A stretch of 64,000 bases of DNA, taken from the NCBI RefSeq assembly GCF_900105385.1, contig NZ_LT629772.1, positions 6,138,001 through 6,202,000 of the forward strand, read 5' to 3'. The translations under genes were made by a program, and so were the position numbers. The first letter of the stretch is position 1; each line of letters starts with the position of its first letter. The stretch is from Microlunatus soli. GTDB taxonomy: Bacteria; Actinomycetota; Actinomycetes; Propionibacteriales; Propionibacteriaceae. The notes beneath the pieces were generated by a model. That model saw nothing but the letters and a program-made list of their open reading frames with translations. It was not told the DNA's origin and did no database searches. Shown here in pieces: positions 17,366 to 30,900 of this stretch.

Positions 17366-20300
17366 ATGAACGCTGGGTACACCGTTGGCAATGCCGTTCT
17401 CGGTGCTGCGCTGCCGCAGCATCAGGGTCTTTACAATCCCGAGTTCGAGCACGACGCCTGTGGCGTCGCCTTCGTCGCCACGCTCACCGGTGTGCCCAGT
17501 CACGCCATCGTCGAACAGGGACTGGAGGCGCTGGCCAACCTCGACCACCGCGGTGCCACCGGTGCCGACGCCGCCGCCGGTGACGGCGCCGGCATCCTGA
17601 TCCAGGTGCCCGACACCTTCCTGCGGGAGAGCTGCGGTTTCGCGCTGCCGCCGGCCGGTCAGTACGCCGTCGGCACCGCGTTCCTGCCGGTCGACGAGGA
17701 GGACGCCGGTGAGGCCCGGGCCGCGATCGAGCAGCTCGCCGCCGACGAGCAGCTGCGGGTGCTCGGCTGGCGGGAGGTGCGGACCGACGCGTCCACCCTG
17801 AGCCCGGTCTCGTTGAGCACGATGCCGCGCTTCGAGCAGGTCGTCGTCGCCTCGGCCGGCCAGCCGGTCGCCGGACTCGACCTGGACCGGATGGTCTACG
17901 CGCTGCGTCGTCGCGCCGAGCACGAACTCGGGGTCTACTTCCCGTCGTTGTCCTCGCGGACCCTGGTCTACAAGGGGATGCTGACCACCGACCAGCTCGG
18001 CGAGATCTTCCCCGAGCTGCACGACGAGCGGGTCGCCAGCGCGCTGGCCGTTGTGCACTCCAGGTTCTCCACCAACACCTTCCCGGCCTGGGAGTTGGCC
18101 CATCCGTATCGGATGATCGCCCACAACGGCGAGATCAACACCGTCAAGGGCAACCGGAACTGGATGCGGGCCCGGGAGGCCCTGCTGGCCTCCGACCTGA
18201 TCCCGGGCGACCTGGAGCGGCTGTTCCCGATCTGTACGCCGAGCTACTCCGACTCCGCGTCCTTCGACGAGGTCGTCGAGCTGCTGCACCTGGGCGGCCG
18301 GTCGCTGCCGCACGCCATCCAGATGTTGATCCCGGAGGCCTGGGAGAACAACCCGAAGATGGATCGGCAGCTCAGCGACTTCTACGCCTTCCACGCCGCG
18401 TTGATGGAACCGTGGGACGGGCCCGCCGCCGTGGTGTTCACCGACGGCACCCAGATCGGCGCGGTGCTGGACCGCAACGGATTGCGGCCGGGCCGCTACT
18501 GGGTGACCTCCGATGATCTTGTGGTGTTGGCGTCGGAGTCCGGTGTGCTGGACATCGACCCGGCCAAGATCATCAGCAAGGGTCGGCTGCAGCCGGGCAA
18601 GATGTTCCTGGCCGATCTGGCCGAGCATCGGATCATCGGTGACGAGGAGATCAAGAAGCAGCTGGCGACTGCCGAGCCGTACGGCGAATGGCTGGTGGCC
18701 GGTCGGCTGAAGCTCAGCGACCTGCCCGACCGCGAGCACACCGTGCACACCCATGCGTCGGTGACCCGCCGGCAGCAGGTCTTCGGCTACACCGAGGAGG
18801 AGCTGCGGTTGATCCTGGCGCCGATGGCGGCCAAGGGCACCGAGCCGATCGGCTCGATGGGGACCGACAGCCCGGTAGCGGCGATCAGCGACAAGCCGCG
18901 GATGATCTTCGACTACTTCAGCGAACTGTTCGCCCAGGTGACCAATCCGCCGCTGGACGCGATCCGTGAAGAACTGGTCACGTCGCTCTACAACAGCATC
19001 GGTCCGGAGCACAACCTGCTGCTGCCCGGACCGGCGTCCTGTCGCCGGCTGGTGCTGGACTTCCCGGTGCTGGACAACGACTCCCTGGCCAAGATCAACC
19101 ACATCAACCGACGCGGTGATCTGCCCGGCTACGCCACCCATGTGGTGCGCGGGCTGTACAACGTGCACGGCGGTGCGTCGGCCCTGGAGGCCAAGCTGGA
19201 CCAGTTGATGAGCGAGGTCTCCGAGGCGATCGCCAAGGGGGCGCGGACGATCATCCTGTCCGACCGGCATTCCAACGCCGAGCTGGCCCCGATCCCGTCG
19301 CTGCTGCTGACCGCGGCGATCCACCATCATCTGGTGCGGGAGAAGCAGCGCACCCAGGTCGGCCTGATCGTCGAGGCCGCCGACGTCCGCGAGGTGCACC
19401 ACGTCGCGCTGTTGATCGGCTACGGCGCGGCCGCGGTCAACCCGTACCTGGCGATCGAGACCGTGGAGGACCTGGCTCGCCGCGGGGTCTACCTGGACAC
19501 CACACCCGAGCAGGCGGTGGCCAACGTGGTCAAGTCCTTGGGCAAGGGCGTGCTCAAGGTGATGAGCAAGATCGGCGTCTCGACCGTCGCGTCCTACACC
19601 GGTGCGCAGATCTTCGAGGCGCTCGGCCTGTCCCAGGAGCTGATCGACCGCTACTTCACCGGCACCACCAGCAAGCTCGGCGGCATCGGGTTGACCGAGA
19701 TCGCCGACGAGATCCGCAGCCGGCACTCCCGCGCCTACCCGGCCGACGGGATCCCGCTGGCGCACCGCACGCTGGACATCGGCGGCGAGTACCAGTGGCG
19801 CCGCGAAGGTGAGCCGCACCTGTTCGATCCGGAGACGGTGTTCCGGCTGCAGCACTCGACACGGTCCGGCCGCTACGACATCTTCAAGGACTACACCCAG
19901 CGGGTCGACGATCAGGCCGAGCGGCTGATGACGCTGCGCGGGCTGCTCCAGTTCGGTGACCAGGAGAAGACCGGCCGGTCGCCGATCCCGTTGGAGGAGG
20001 TCGAACCGGTCGAGGCGATCCTGAAGCGGTTCTCCACCGGCGCGATGAGCTACGGCTCGATCTCCCGGGAGGCGCACGAGACGCTGGCGATCGCGATGAA
20101 CGCGATCGGTGGCAAGTCCAACACCGGTGAAGGTGGTGAGGACGTCGACCGGCTGTACGACCCCGAACGGCGCAGCGCGATCAAGCAGGTCGCCTCCGGC
20201 CGGTTCGGAGTCACCTCGGCCTACCTCGCCGAGGCCGAGGACATCCAGATCAAGATGGCCCAGGGCGCCAAGCCCGGCGAGGGCGGCCAGTTGCCCGGCA

Positions 20301-21926
20301 ACAAGGTCTACCCGTGGGTGGCGACCACCCGGCATTCGACACCCGGTGTCGGTCTGATCTCGCCGCCACCGCATCACGACATCTACTCCATCGAGGATCT
20401 CAAGCAGTTGATCCACGATCTGAAGTGCGCCAATCCGGCTGCCCGGGTGCACGTCAAGCTGGTCGGCGAGGTCGGGGTCGGCACCGTTGCGACCGGGGTC
20501 TCCAAGGCCAAGGCCGACGTGGTGCTGATCTCCGGTCACGACGGCGGCACCGGTGCGGCGCCGCTGACCTCGCTGAAGCACGCCGGCGGCCCGTGGGAGC
20601 TCGGGTTGGCCGAGACTCAGCAGACCTTGCTGCTGAACGGTCTGCGGGACCGGATCGTGGTCCAGGTCGACGGCCAGCTGAAGACCGGCCGGGACGTGGT
20701 GATCGCCGCCCTGCTCGGTGCGGAGGAGTTCGGCTTCGCCACCGCGCCGTTGGTGGTGGAGGGCTGCGTGATGATGCGGGTCTGCCACCTGGACACCTGC
20801 CCGGTCGGCATCGCGACCCAGAATCCGGAGCTGCGCAAGAAGTACACCGGCAAGCCAGAGTTCGTGATCAACTTCTTCACCTTCCTGGCCGAAGAGGTCC
20901 GGGAATACCTTGCCCAGTTGGGATTCCGGAGCATCGACGAGGCGATCGGACATGTCGAGGTGCTGGATGCCCGGCCGGCGGTCGAGCACTGGAAGGCAGC
21001 CGGTCTCGACCTGTCACCGATCTTGTTCCGGCCCGACCTGCCCGAGGGTGCCGCGCTGCGCAACACCACCGGCCAGGACCACGGGCTGGAGGAGAAGCTG
21101 GACCAGGAGTTGATCAAGATCTGCGCCGACGCGATCGGCAAGGGCGATCCGGTGCGCGCGCAGCTGTCGATCCGCAACGTGGATCGGACTGCGGGAACAT
21201 TGCTCGGCCATGCGGTGACCAAGTCGACCGGAGGTAAGGGACTACCGGACGGAACCATCGATCTGACCCTGACCGGTTCAGCCGGGCAGAGCTTCGGTGC
21301 GTTCATTCCGGCCGGCATCACGTTGCGGTTGGAGGGCGACAGCAACGATTACCTGGGCAAGGGGTTGTCCGGGGGCCGGATCGTGGTCCGACCTGCTCGT
21401 GACGCAGCCTTCGCCGCCGAACAGCACATCATCGCCGGCAACGTCATCGGCTACGGCGCCACCGCGGGAGAGATCTTCCTGCGCGGCCAGGTCGGCGAGC
21501 GGTTCTGCGTCCGCAACTCCGGCGCGACAGCGATCGTCGAGGGCGTCGGTGATCATGGTTGCGAGTACATGACCGGCGGCACCGTGCTGGTGCTGGGACC
21601 GACCGGCCGCAACTTCGCCGCCGGCATGTCGGGCGGCGTCGCCTACGTTCTTGATCTTGATCCGGACCGGCTGAACACCGAACTGGTGGATCGGAGCAAA
21701 CCGACCGAGGCCGATCGCGATCTGCTGAAATCGTTGATCACCCGGCATCAGGAAGAGACCGGTTCGGTGGTAGCCGAGCGGCTGCTGGCCGACTGGGGGA
21801 TGACCGTGACCCGCTTCACCAAGGTGCTGCCGCGGGACTACGCCCGCGTGCTCGCTGCCCGGCAACAGGCCGAGACCGAGGGCTTGGACGAGGTCACCAC
21901 GACCGCACGGATGATGGAGGCAGCAA

Positions 21927-21934
<8 letters not shown>
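17366..21934 (+). CDS. gltB: Glutamate synthase large (alpha) subunit
   Basis: GltB transfers the amide of glutamine to 2-oxoglutarate, giving two glutamates. At 1522 residues it is full length. A 31-residue propeptide precedes Cys32 ([11 protein letters not shown]), the N-terminal nucleophile of the amidotransferase domain after cleavage. The central domain, the FMN-binding synthase domain ([29 protein letters not shown]), the 3Fe-4S cysteines ([15 protein letters not shown]) and the C-terminal beta-helix ([11 protein letters not shown]) follow in order. gltD overlaps its stop by eight bases. Confidence 0.98.
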
Positions 21935-23390
<1,456 letters not shown>

Positions 23391-23401
23391 CCACCGAGCC
23401 C

Positions 23402-23463
23402 CCTGAGCCTGTCGAAGGGCAGCCCAGCCGTCGATGCGGTGCTGGTCCTTCGACAAGCTCAGG
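23402..23463 (+). terminator. Inverted pair of REP-like repeats after gltD
   Basis: CCTGAGCCTGTCGAAGG (23402-23418) and CCTTCGACAAGCTCAGG (23447-23463) are reverse complements apart from one position and can form a 17-bp stem with a loop of about 28 bases. Directly downstream of gltBD it may protect the 3' end or end transcription. Both halves are copies of the repeat dispersed through the window. Confidence 0.55.
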
Positions 23464-23503
23464 CCCCTTGCGTCGTTAGAGTTCGGCCTCGGAGCAGGAG
23501 GTC

Positions 23504-23938
23504 GTGTTGACGAGCAAGAAGAAGCCGAGCGTCAAGGTCCTGATCGCCGTTCTGGTGATCTTGGTCGCCGGGGGATTCGTCCCGATCGCGCAGTTCGTCG
23601 AGACCCGATTCCTCGGCCCACAGACCCGGACCGCGACCGTACGGGAGGTGGGATACGGCTACCCCGGACACGCCAGCCGCGCCGGAGGCCGTTCGGTGGC
23701 GTTCGTCCTGCCCGACGGGCACGAGGGTGCGGTGTGGATCGGCAGCCGATTGATCTACCCGAAGCCGGGCGACACGATCGAGGTCTACTGGACCGGCGAC
23801 CGGTGGCGCAGTCCCGAGCAATATTCCTGGGGCAGCGCCGTGGGAGGTTTCGGCGCCGGCGCATTCTGCATCCTGCTAGTGGTCGGCTGGTTCGTGATGC
23901 GGCACCGCGGCCGATTCACTCCCAGCCGACCCCGGTGA
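23504..23938 (+). CDS. Small membrane protein, possibly DUF3592-like
   Basis: This is a 144-residue protein with a hydrophobic helix near each end (about residues 11-30 and 110-131) and a beta-rich extracytoplasmic middle (TATVREVGYGYPGHASRAGGR, KPGDTIEVYWTG). That plan, membrane helix then a strand-rich loop with a GDxIxVYW-like motif then membrane helix, resembles DUF3592-type proteins. Function is unknown. AGGAGG at 23496-23501 fits TTG 23507 better than GTG 23504, so the protein may start one codon later. Confidence 0.7.
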   Translation: MLTSKKKPSVKVLIAVLVILVAGGFVPIAQFVETRFLGPQTRTATVREVGYGYPGHASRAGGRSVAFVLPDGHEGAVWIGSRLIYPKPGDTIEVYWTGDRWRSPEQYSWGSAVGGFGAGAFCILLVVGWFVMRHRGRFTPSRPR

Positions 23939-23971
23939 AGAACGCGACGGTCCGGTGCGGCTGCTTGTTGG

Positions 23972-25024
23972 TCAGGCGGCGCCGCGCAGCGTGCTGATGT
24001 CGATCACGAACCGGTAGCGGACGTCGGAGGCCAGCACCCGTTCGTAGGCCTCGTTGATCTTGTCGGCGCCGATCACCTCGACATCGGAGGCCAGTCCGTG
24101 TTCGGCGCAGAAGTCCAGCATCTCCTGGGTCTCGGGGATGCCGCCGATGTTGGATCCGGCGAACGAGGACCGGTTGCTGGACAGCGAGAACGCCTGCACC
24201 GGCATCGGCTCCGGGGGCGCGCCGACGATCACCAACGTGCCGTTCAGCCGCAACAACGCGAGGAAGGCGTTGATGTCGATCGCCGCACTGACCGTATTGA
24301 TGATCAGGTCGAAGCGGCCCTTCAGCTGTGTGAACGTGTCCGGATCGCTGGTTGCGTAGTAGTCGGTGGCGCCCAGCCGAAGACCGTCCTCCTGCTTCTT
24401 CAACGACTGCGACAGCACCGTCACCTCGGCACCCATCGCGGCCGCCAGCTTGACCGCCATGTGACCCAGGCCGCCGAGCCCGATCACCGCCACCCGCTTG
24501 CCTGGGCCGGCTCCCCAGTGCCGCAACGGCGAGTAGGTGGTGATGCCGGCGCACAGCAGCGGTGCCGCGGCTGCCGGGTCGATACCGTCCGGGATCTTCA
24601 GCACGAAATCCTCGACCACGACGACCTGGGTGCTGTAGCCACCCTGAGTGACCGTGCCGTCCCGATCAGTGGCCGCGTAGGTGCCCACGGATCCGTTCAG
24701 GCAGTGCTGTTGCTGGCCGGCCAGACAGTTCTCACACTCGCCGCAGGAGTTGACCAGGCAACCGACCCCGACACGATCGCCGACCTGGTGCTTGCTGACC
24801 GCGGAGCCGACCGCGGCGACGGTGCCGACGATCTCGTGGCCGGGTGCCAGCGGGTAGGGGATCGGGCCCCACTCGCCGCGGACGGTGTGGATGTCGGAGT
24901 GGCAGATGCCGCAGAACTCGATGTCGATCAGGACGTCGTACGGGCCGACCTCGCGTCGCTCGATGGTGATGGTGGACAGCGGCTCGGTGGCCGACGGTGC
25001 CGCGAAGGCGGTAACGGTGCTCAT
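23972..25024 (-). CDS. Zinc-dependent NAD(P) alcohol dehydrogenase (CAD/YahK-like)
   Basis: This is a 350-residue medium-chain dehydrogenase. The catalytic zinc site is shown by [10 protein letters not shown] and PGHEIVG. The structural zinc cysteines are in [17 protein letters not shown]. The nucleotide-binding motif is [20 protein letters not shown]. The arrangement matches the cinnamyl alcohol dehydrogenase/YahK branch, which reduces a range of aldehydes, often with NADPH. The substrate cannot be told from the sequence. It converges on the small membrane protein gene. Confidence 0.93.
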   Translation of the reverse strand: MSTVTAFAAPSATEPLSTITIERREVGPYDVLIDIEFCGICHSDIHTVRGEWGPIPYPLAPGHEIVGTVAAVGSAVSKHQVGDRVGVGCLVNSCGECENCLAGQQQHCLNGSVGTYAATDRDGTVTQGGYSTQVVVVEDFVLKIPDGIDPAAAAPLLCAGITTYSPLRHWGAGPGKRVAVIGLGGLGHMAVKLAAAMGAEVTVLSQSLKKQEDGLRLGATDYYATSDPDTFTQLKGRFDLIINTVSAAIDINAFLALLRLNGTLVIVGAPPEPMPVQAFSLSSNRSSFAGSNIGGIPETQEMLDFCAEHGLASDVEVIGADKINEAYERVLASDVRYRFVIDISTLRGAA

Positions 25025-25046
25025 GGCCCCAGACGCTACTCCCGGG

Positions 25047-25760
25047 TCACTCGATGATCACCGCCGGAGCCACCCGAGCCGAGGCGATGCCACGGTCGGG
25101 TTTGCCGAGGCGAAATCTGACCTTGCCCTTGAGGATGGTGCCGGACTCGGCCTGCCCGTCGGTCAGCCCTTCACCGGGGAAGAGGGTGAACGTCCATCGC
25201 TCGTTACCCTCGGCGTCGGGCAGCCACCGGTTGTTGGCTTGCAGCACCCGGGCGCCCCAGAGTTGCCGGGTCATCGCTGCTCGGGTGTCCTGCCCGAGCA
25301 CCGTGAATTCCTCGGCCGGAGCGTCGACCACCTCCTGATAACTGCCCATCGCGGGGCCGTACTGTCCGCGGACTCCGATCACCATCGTCCACGGATCGTC
25401 TCCGGTGACGATCCGACCCGCAGACAGTCGCTCGTCGACGACGTCCTCGCTCGGCCCGTCGAAGATGTAGCTCCGGACGTCGGCGGGCATTGCCGATCGG
25501 GTGTCGAGCAGCTTGGGATCTGGCACCAGCAGGAGTCCGTAGCCCACATCGATGGAGAAGCGGCCGGCGGCGAACAGTCGGAAGAGCTCGTCGATCGCCT
25601 CCTCGGCCGCGAACCATCGACGTCGGCCGAAGCCGTACCGCAGCGTCTGCTCGTTGATCGGCGGTAGCCCGGCGTCGCTGATCATCTGCGCCAGGACCGG
25701 ATTGCGCACCCAGCCGGAATCGTTGATCAACATCTCCAGTTGACGATTGACAAAGGACAT
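25047..25760 (-). CDS. Uncharacterised 237-residue protein
   Basis: I do not recognise this protein. It begins [19 protein letters not shown], has no signal peptide or membrane helix, and mixes helical N-terminal and strand-rich C-terminal parts ([24 protein letters not shown]). A WxWxxxL-like stretch is absent. A strong GGGAGATCCG sequence precedes its ATG, and codon use looks like that of its neighbours, so it is a real gene. Its stop lies just downstream of the alcohol dehydrogenase start on the same strand, so the two may be co-transcribed. Confidence 0.7.
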   Translation of the reverse strand: MSFVNRQLEMLINDSGWVRNPVLAQMISDAGLPPINEQTLRYGFGRRRWFAAEEAIDELFRLFAAGRFSIDVGYGLLLVPDPKLLDTRSAMPADVRSYIFDGPSEDVVDERLSAGRIVTGDDPWTMVIGVRGQYGPAMGSYQEVVDAPAEEFTVLGQDTRAAMTRQLWGARVLQANNRWLPDAEGNERWTFTLFPGEGLTDGQAESGTILKGKVRFRLGKPDRGIASARVAPAVIIE

Positions 25761-25938
25761 CGGATCTCCCTCCTGGTCACGACGCTAACCGGTGGTTCCG
25801 ACGCTGCCCAGACCGTCAGCCGGTCGGACAACACGTTGACCGGATCGGACAACCCGATCGACAAGGTTGGCCCGGCATCGATGTCCGATCGGGCGGGGGC
25901 GGCATACTGGAGAGTCGGGATCGAGACGGAGGTCGCCG

Positions 25939-26463
25939 ATGTATGTCGTGCTGCTGCGCGGAGTCAATCTCGGCAAACGGAAGGTCCTGAGCGCCGAGCT
26001 GAAGGCGCTGGCCACCGACCTCGGCCACACCGAGGTGTCGACCTACATCAACAGCGGGAACGTGATCTGCGGATCAGCCGAATCGGCCGAGCAGATCGAG
26101 CAAGGCTTCGAGGAGGCTCTGGCGCAGCGCTACGGCTTCGACGTCGACGTGGTGGTCCGCACCGGGACCCAGCTGGCTGCGGTGGTCGCGGCCAATCCCT
26201 ATCCCGACGGAGACCCCAAACAGGTGACGGTCGGCTTCACCAAGGCCCCGATCGCCTCCGACGCCGCCGACCGGCTGGCCGCGCTCGCGGAGCCGGAGGA
26301 GCGGTTCACGCTGGCCGAACGGGAGGTCTACGTCGATTTCGCCGGTGGCCTGGCGCACAGCAAGCTGGCGACCGGCCTGCCCAAGGCGGTCGGGCAGACC
26401 ACCACCGCACGCAACATCAGGACGGTCACCAAGCTCGCCGAGCTGGCAACTGCTCAACGCTGA
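25939..26463 (+). CDS. DUF1697 family protein
   Basis: This is a 174-residue DUF1697 protein. Family markers are clear: MYVVLLRGVNLGKRKVLSAEL at the start, YINSGNVIC, and a C-terminal ARNIRTVTKLAEL. The family is widespread in bacteria, folds as an alpha-beta protein, and has no known function. I chose ATG 25939, where family similarity begins; the longer open frame starts in a region without support. It converges with the esterase gene, overlapping it by ten bases at the stops. Confidence 0.9.
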   Translation: MYVVLLRGVNLGKRKVLSAELKALATDLGHTEVSTYINSGNVICGSAESAEQIEQGFEEALAQRYGFDVDVVVRTGTQLAAVVAANPYPDGDPKQVTVGFTKAPIASDAADRLAALAEPEERFTLAEREVYVDFAGGLAHSKLATGLPKAVGQTTTARNIRTVTKLAELATAQR

Positions 26464-27689
26464 TCGGCCATCCACTGCCAGATTCGGGTGCCGTCGTGCT
26501 CCGGATCGTTCCGGGCGACGTAGATCCACGACCAGTGTCCGAGGAAGCGGTAGCCGTTCCAGGTGACCGTGTCGTACAGGCTCATGATCGAATCGGGGAT
26601 CAGGTCGTGTGCATGCACGGTATTGGCGTTCGGATCGACGGTCGGGTCGTCCCGGGAGGCCACCAACCAGGTCGGTGTGCTGATCGCGGTCAGTTCGTCG
26701 TCGGGGATCAGCGGGACGCCGGAAGCGTCCCGAGCTTCGACGACACCGCAGATCGGCACCGAGGAGGCGAACAGCGTCGGGTACACCGTCGTCATCTTCA
26801 TGCTCATGTAGCCGCCGTTGCTGCAACCGACGACATGGATCCGACGGGGATCGATGGGGTGTTTGCGGCGTACCTCGTCGATGATCTCACGCACCAGCGG
26901 CGCAAAGCGCGGACCGTCGTCCATCCAGGCCGTGGTGCACTGCGGCGCCACCACGTAGGCCCCACCGAAGACCCGCTGCCCCTCCTTGGTGGCGAACCCG
27001 AGCGCGCCGCGGTTGGCGCGCAGTTGGCTCTCGTTGTCGTAGTAGTCGTCGTCGGGCAGCCCACCTTCGCCGCCACCGTGCAGCCAGACGATCAGCGGCC
27101 GCTTCTGACGGCTGTCGGCAGCGGGTGAGAACAGCCGGTAGTTCATCCCCGAGCCGGACACGGCGGCGTCGAAGGCGTCCACCTCGGCGTCGACCAGGTT
27201 GCCCTGAGCGATCGAGGAGAAGACGACCCGACGCCGGTTCCGGAGTCTGATCGGCTTGTTCTGGGTGATCGTGTACTCCAGGTCGAGCCGGACGTTGCGG
27301 CTCTTGTCGCCGATGTAGTCCAGCGTGCTGCCGCCGGTCACGCCCTCGGCGTAGGACAACGTCAGGACGATGTCGCTGCCGTCCAGCCGGACAGCCGTCA
27401 CCGATCGATCCAGGTCGTAGGCGACCGTGCCGGTCAGCGGGTTGGTGCCCTTGGCGTGCACGCTGAACGTGTCGACGGCGAGACTGGATGCGTCGATCGC
27501 CGGCAGCGCGGAGGCGTCGATGGTGACCGCGACGACCTGTTCGCCGCCGTCCAGGACCTCGGCGTCGAGGGTGAAGGTCGCGGTGGGCCGATGCTGGTCG
27601 GCGCGGGCAACAGCAGCCGGCAACGAGGCCGTGACGGCGGTCGCAGCGCCGGCGGTCAGAACGGTACGGCGGGGGATGGTGTGACGCAC
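26454..27689 (-). CDS. Exported alpha/beta hydrolase (esterase/PHB depolymerase-like)
   Basis: This is a 411-residue secreted hydrolase. The N-terminus (IPRRTVLTAGAATAVTASLPA then VARA) looks like a Tat-type signal with a twin Arg. A beta-rich domain of about 130 residues (ATFTLDAEVLDGGEQVVAVTI) precedes the catalytic domain. That domain has the oxyanion loop VWLHGGGEGG, a GCSNGG nucleophile elbow (Ser in GxSxG) and a likely Asp (SRDDPTVD) and His (RFLGHWSW). It resembles PHB depolymerase/feruloyl esterase-like enzymes and peptidase-like esterases; the substrate is unknown. Confidence 0.85.
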   Translation of the reverse strand: MRHTIPRRTVLTAGAATAVTASLPAAVARADQHRPTATFTLDAEVLDGGEQVVAVTIDASALPAIDASSLAVDTFSVHAKGTNPLTGTVAYDLDRSVTAVRLDGSDIVLTLSYAEGVTGGSTLDYIGDKSRNVRLDLEYTITQNKPIRLRNRRRVVFSSIAQGNLVDAEVDAFDAAVSGSGMNYRLFSPAADSRQKRPLIVWLHGGGEGGLPDDDYYDNESQLRANRGALGFATKEGQRVFGGAYVVAPQCTTAWMDDGPRFAPLVREIIDEVRRKHPIDPRRIHVVGCSNGGYMSMKMTTVYPTLFASSVPICGVVEARDASGVPLIPDDELTAISTPTWLVASRDDPTVDPNANTVHAHDLIPDSIMSLYDTVTWNGYRFLGHWSWIYVARNDPEHDGTRIWQWMADQR

Positions 27690-27743
27690 GAGAACTCCTT
27701 CGTTCGGCTGAGCGCGACAACAACGGCATGGTCCCAGATCGGT

Positions 27744-27763
27744 CCTTCGACACGCTCAGGACC
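27744..27763 (+). repeat. Dispersed REP-like repeat copy
   Basis: CCTTCGACACGCTCAGGACC lies about 55 bases upstream of the esterase start codon and 190 bases before dnaE, in the divergent region. It is one of the eight copies of this word seen in the window. Confidence 0.75.
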
Positions 27764-27954
27764 CCGGCGTGGAACATCGGCCTGTCGTCCGGCGGAGACG
27801 ACGCGAACAGACTTAGAGTGTCCGGAGCGCGGGAATCTTCCCCTCCGCGCTGACGCCCGGGCCGACTGCGCTGCGCTCAGCAATTCGGGCTAAGCTTCAC
27901 AACCCGCCGCCCGGCGCAGCGGCGACATCGATATGGGGAGGTATTGCGGCATCC

Positions 27955-30900
27955 ATGTCTGCATCGAAGTCTGACTCCTTCGTCCACCTGCACGTCCATT
28001 CGGAGTATTCGATGCTGGACGGTGCGGCCCGGATCGATGATCTGATGGCCGGTTGCGAGCAGATGGAGATGCCGGCGATCGCCCTCACCGATCACGGTTT
28101 CCTGTTCGGCGCGCACGAGTTCCATGCCGCGGCGACCAAGGCCGGGGTGAAGCCGATCATCGGCCTGGAGACCTATGTGACGCCGAAGACCCATCGCAGC
28201 GAACGCAAGCGGGTGCGTTGGGGTGACGGCGGCGGCGACGATGTGTCGGGTGGCGGGGCGTACACCCACATGACGTTGTGGTCGGAGTCCACCGAGGGGA
28301 TGCACAACCTGTTCCGGCTCGGTACTCGAGCTTCGACCGAGGGCTTCTTCTACAAGCCTCGGACCGACCGCGAGCTGCTCGCCGAATACGCCAAGGGACT
28401 GATCGCGAGCACCGGCTGCCCGTCCGGCGAGGTGCAGACCTACCTGCGGCTCGGTAAGTACGACGAGGCGGTCGCGTCGGCGGCCGAGTTCCGCGACATC
28501 TTCGGCGCCGGCAACTACTACGTCGAGCTGATGGACCACGGGCTGACCATCGAGAAGCGGGTCCGCGAGGATCTGCTGCGGATCGCCAAGGACCTGAAGC
28601 TGCCGCTGGTCGCCACCAACGACCTGCACTACGCCTCGGCCGACGACGCCGAAGCGCATGAGGCTCTGCTGTGTGTCCAGTCCGGGTCGACGATGGCCGA
28701 CGCGAACCGGTTCAAGCTCGAGGGCGGCGGCTACTACCTGAAGTCGCCGCAGGAGATGCGGGAGCTCTTCTCCGAACTGCCCGAGGCCTGCGACAGCACG
28801 CTGGAGATCGCCGAACGGTGTCAGACGGAGTTCGTCTACGGCGAGGGTCGCTACATGCCGCGGTTCCCGGTGCCGGAGGGGCACGACGAGACCAGTTGGT
28901 TCCTGCACGAGGTGGAGACCGGACTGGCCGAGCGGTATCCCGACGGCATCACGCCGGAGGTCCGCAAGCAGACCGACTTCGAGACCGAGGTGATCATCGG
29001 CAAGGGCTACCCGGGCTACTACCTGGTGGTCGCCGACTTCATCAACTGGGCCAAGAACAACGGTGTCCGGGTCGGCCCGGGGCGTGGTTCGGGTGCCGGC
29101 TCGATCTGCGCCTACGCGACCAAGATCACCGACCTGGACCCGTTGCAGCACGGGCTGATCTTCGAGCGGTTCCTCAACCCCGAACGCAAATCGATGCCCG
29201 ACTTCGACGTCGACTTCGACGACCGGCGTCGTGGCGAGGTGATCAAGTACGTCAGCGAGAAGTACGGCGACGACCGGGTCGCCCAGATCGTCACCTACGG
29301 AACGATCAAGGCCAAGCAGTCGGTCAAGGACGCCTCCCGGGTGCTCGGCTATCCGTTCGCGGTCGGGGAGAAGCTGACCAAGGCGATGCCGCCGCCGGTG
29401 CAGGGCAAGGACGTCCCGCTGCCCAGCATCTTCGACAAGTCCCACGACCGGTACAACGAGGGCGGCGAGTTCCGGCAGCTGTACGAGACCGATGCCGACA
29501 CCAAGAAGGTCGTCGACACCGCGATGGGCCTGGAAGGGCTGAAGCGGCAATGGGGTGTGCACGCTGCGGGCGTGATCATGTCCTCCGACCCCCTGATCGA
29601 CATCATCCCGATGATGAAGCGCGAGCAGGACGGTGCCATCATCACCCAGTTCGACTACCCGACGTGTGAGTCGCTCGGGCTGGTGAAGATGGACTTCCTC
29701 GGGTTGCGGAACCTGACCATCCTCGGCGATGCGCTGGACAACGTGAAGTTGAACCGCGGGATCGATGTCGATCTTGATGAGCTGGCCAAGACGCTGGACG
29801 ACAAGGCGACCTACGACCTGCTCTCGCGCGGCGACACGTTGGGAGTATTCCAGTTCGACTCGTCGGGTTACCGATCCCTGTGTCGGTTGATGAAGCCCAC
29901 CGAGTTCAATGACATCTCCGCGCTCGGCGCCTTGTATCGGCCGGGACCGATGGGTGCCGACAGCCACACCAACTACGCCAAGCGGAAGAACGGGCAACAG
30001 GCTGTCGAGTACCTGCATCCCGAGCTGGCCGAAGCGTTGGCGCCGATCCTGTCCGAGTCGTACGGCTTGATCATCTACCAAGAGCAGGTCATGAAGATCG
30101 CCCAGGAGCTGGCCGGCTACACGCTGGGCAAAGCAGATCTGCTCCGCAAGGCGATGGGCAAGAAGAAGAAGGAGGTGTTGGAGGCCGAGTTCCCGCCCTT
30201 CCAGGAGGGTATGCGGGCGAACGGTTTCTCCGACGAATCGATCAACGCGCTCTGGGAGGTGCTGGTCCCGTTCTCCAGCTACGCCTTCAACAAGGCGCAC
30301 TCGGCGGCGTACGGGCTGGTGTCCTATTGGACCGCCTACCTGAAGGCGCATTATCCGGCCGAATACATGGCCGCGGTGCTGGAATCGGTGAAGGACGACA
30401 AGGACAAGATCGCGATCTACCTGTCCGAGTGTCGTCGACTGCACATCCAGGTGCTGCCACCGGACGTCAACGAGTCCGAGGCCCGGTTCACCCCGGTCGG
30501 CTCCGACATCCGCTTCGGCCTGACCGCGATCCGCAACGTGGGTGGCAACGTCGTCGACGGAATCGTCACCGCCCGTGAAGAACACGGCAAGGCCAAGGAC
30601 TTCAACTCCTACCTTGATCAGATCCCGTTGATCGCCTGCAGCAAGCGGGTGACGGAGTCGTTGATCAAGGCCGGTGCCTTCGATTCGATCTCACCGAGCC
30701 GGCGGGCCCTGATGACGGTCTTCGAGTCGGCGGTGGACGGTGTCATCGACCTGAAACGTAACGAGGCGCACGGTCAGGACGACCTGTTCGGTGATCTTGG
30801 TGCCGATGCCTCACCGGTCAGCGTTGCGGTGCCCGAGATCGACGACTGGGACAAGCGCACCAAGCTGGCCTTCGAACGGGAGATGCTCGGCCTCTACGTC

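Noticed and set aside
17060-20989. Very long antisense open frame (1309 codons) over gltB
   Set aside because: gltB on the other strand is unmistakable and conserved over its whole length. Long antisense frames are expected in G+C-rich genes with biased third positions; its translation has no recognisable domain.
27877-30585. Antisense frame of 902 codons over dnaE
   Set aside because: Same reason: the + strand encodes a complete DnaE, and the reverse translation is low-complexity and rich in Gln, Val and Arg with no motif.
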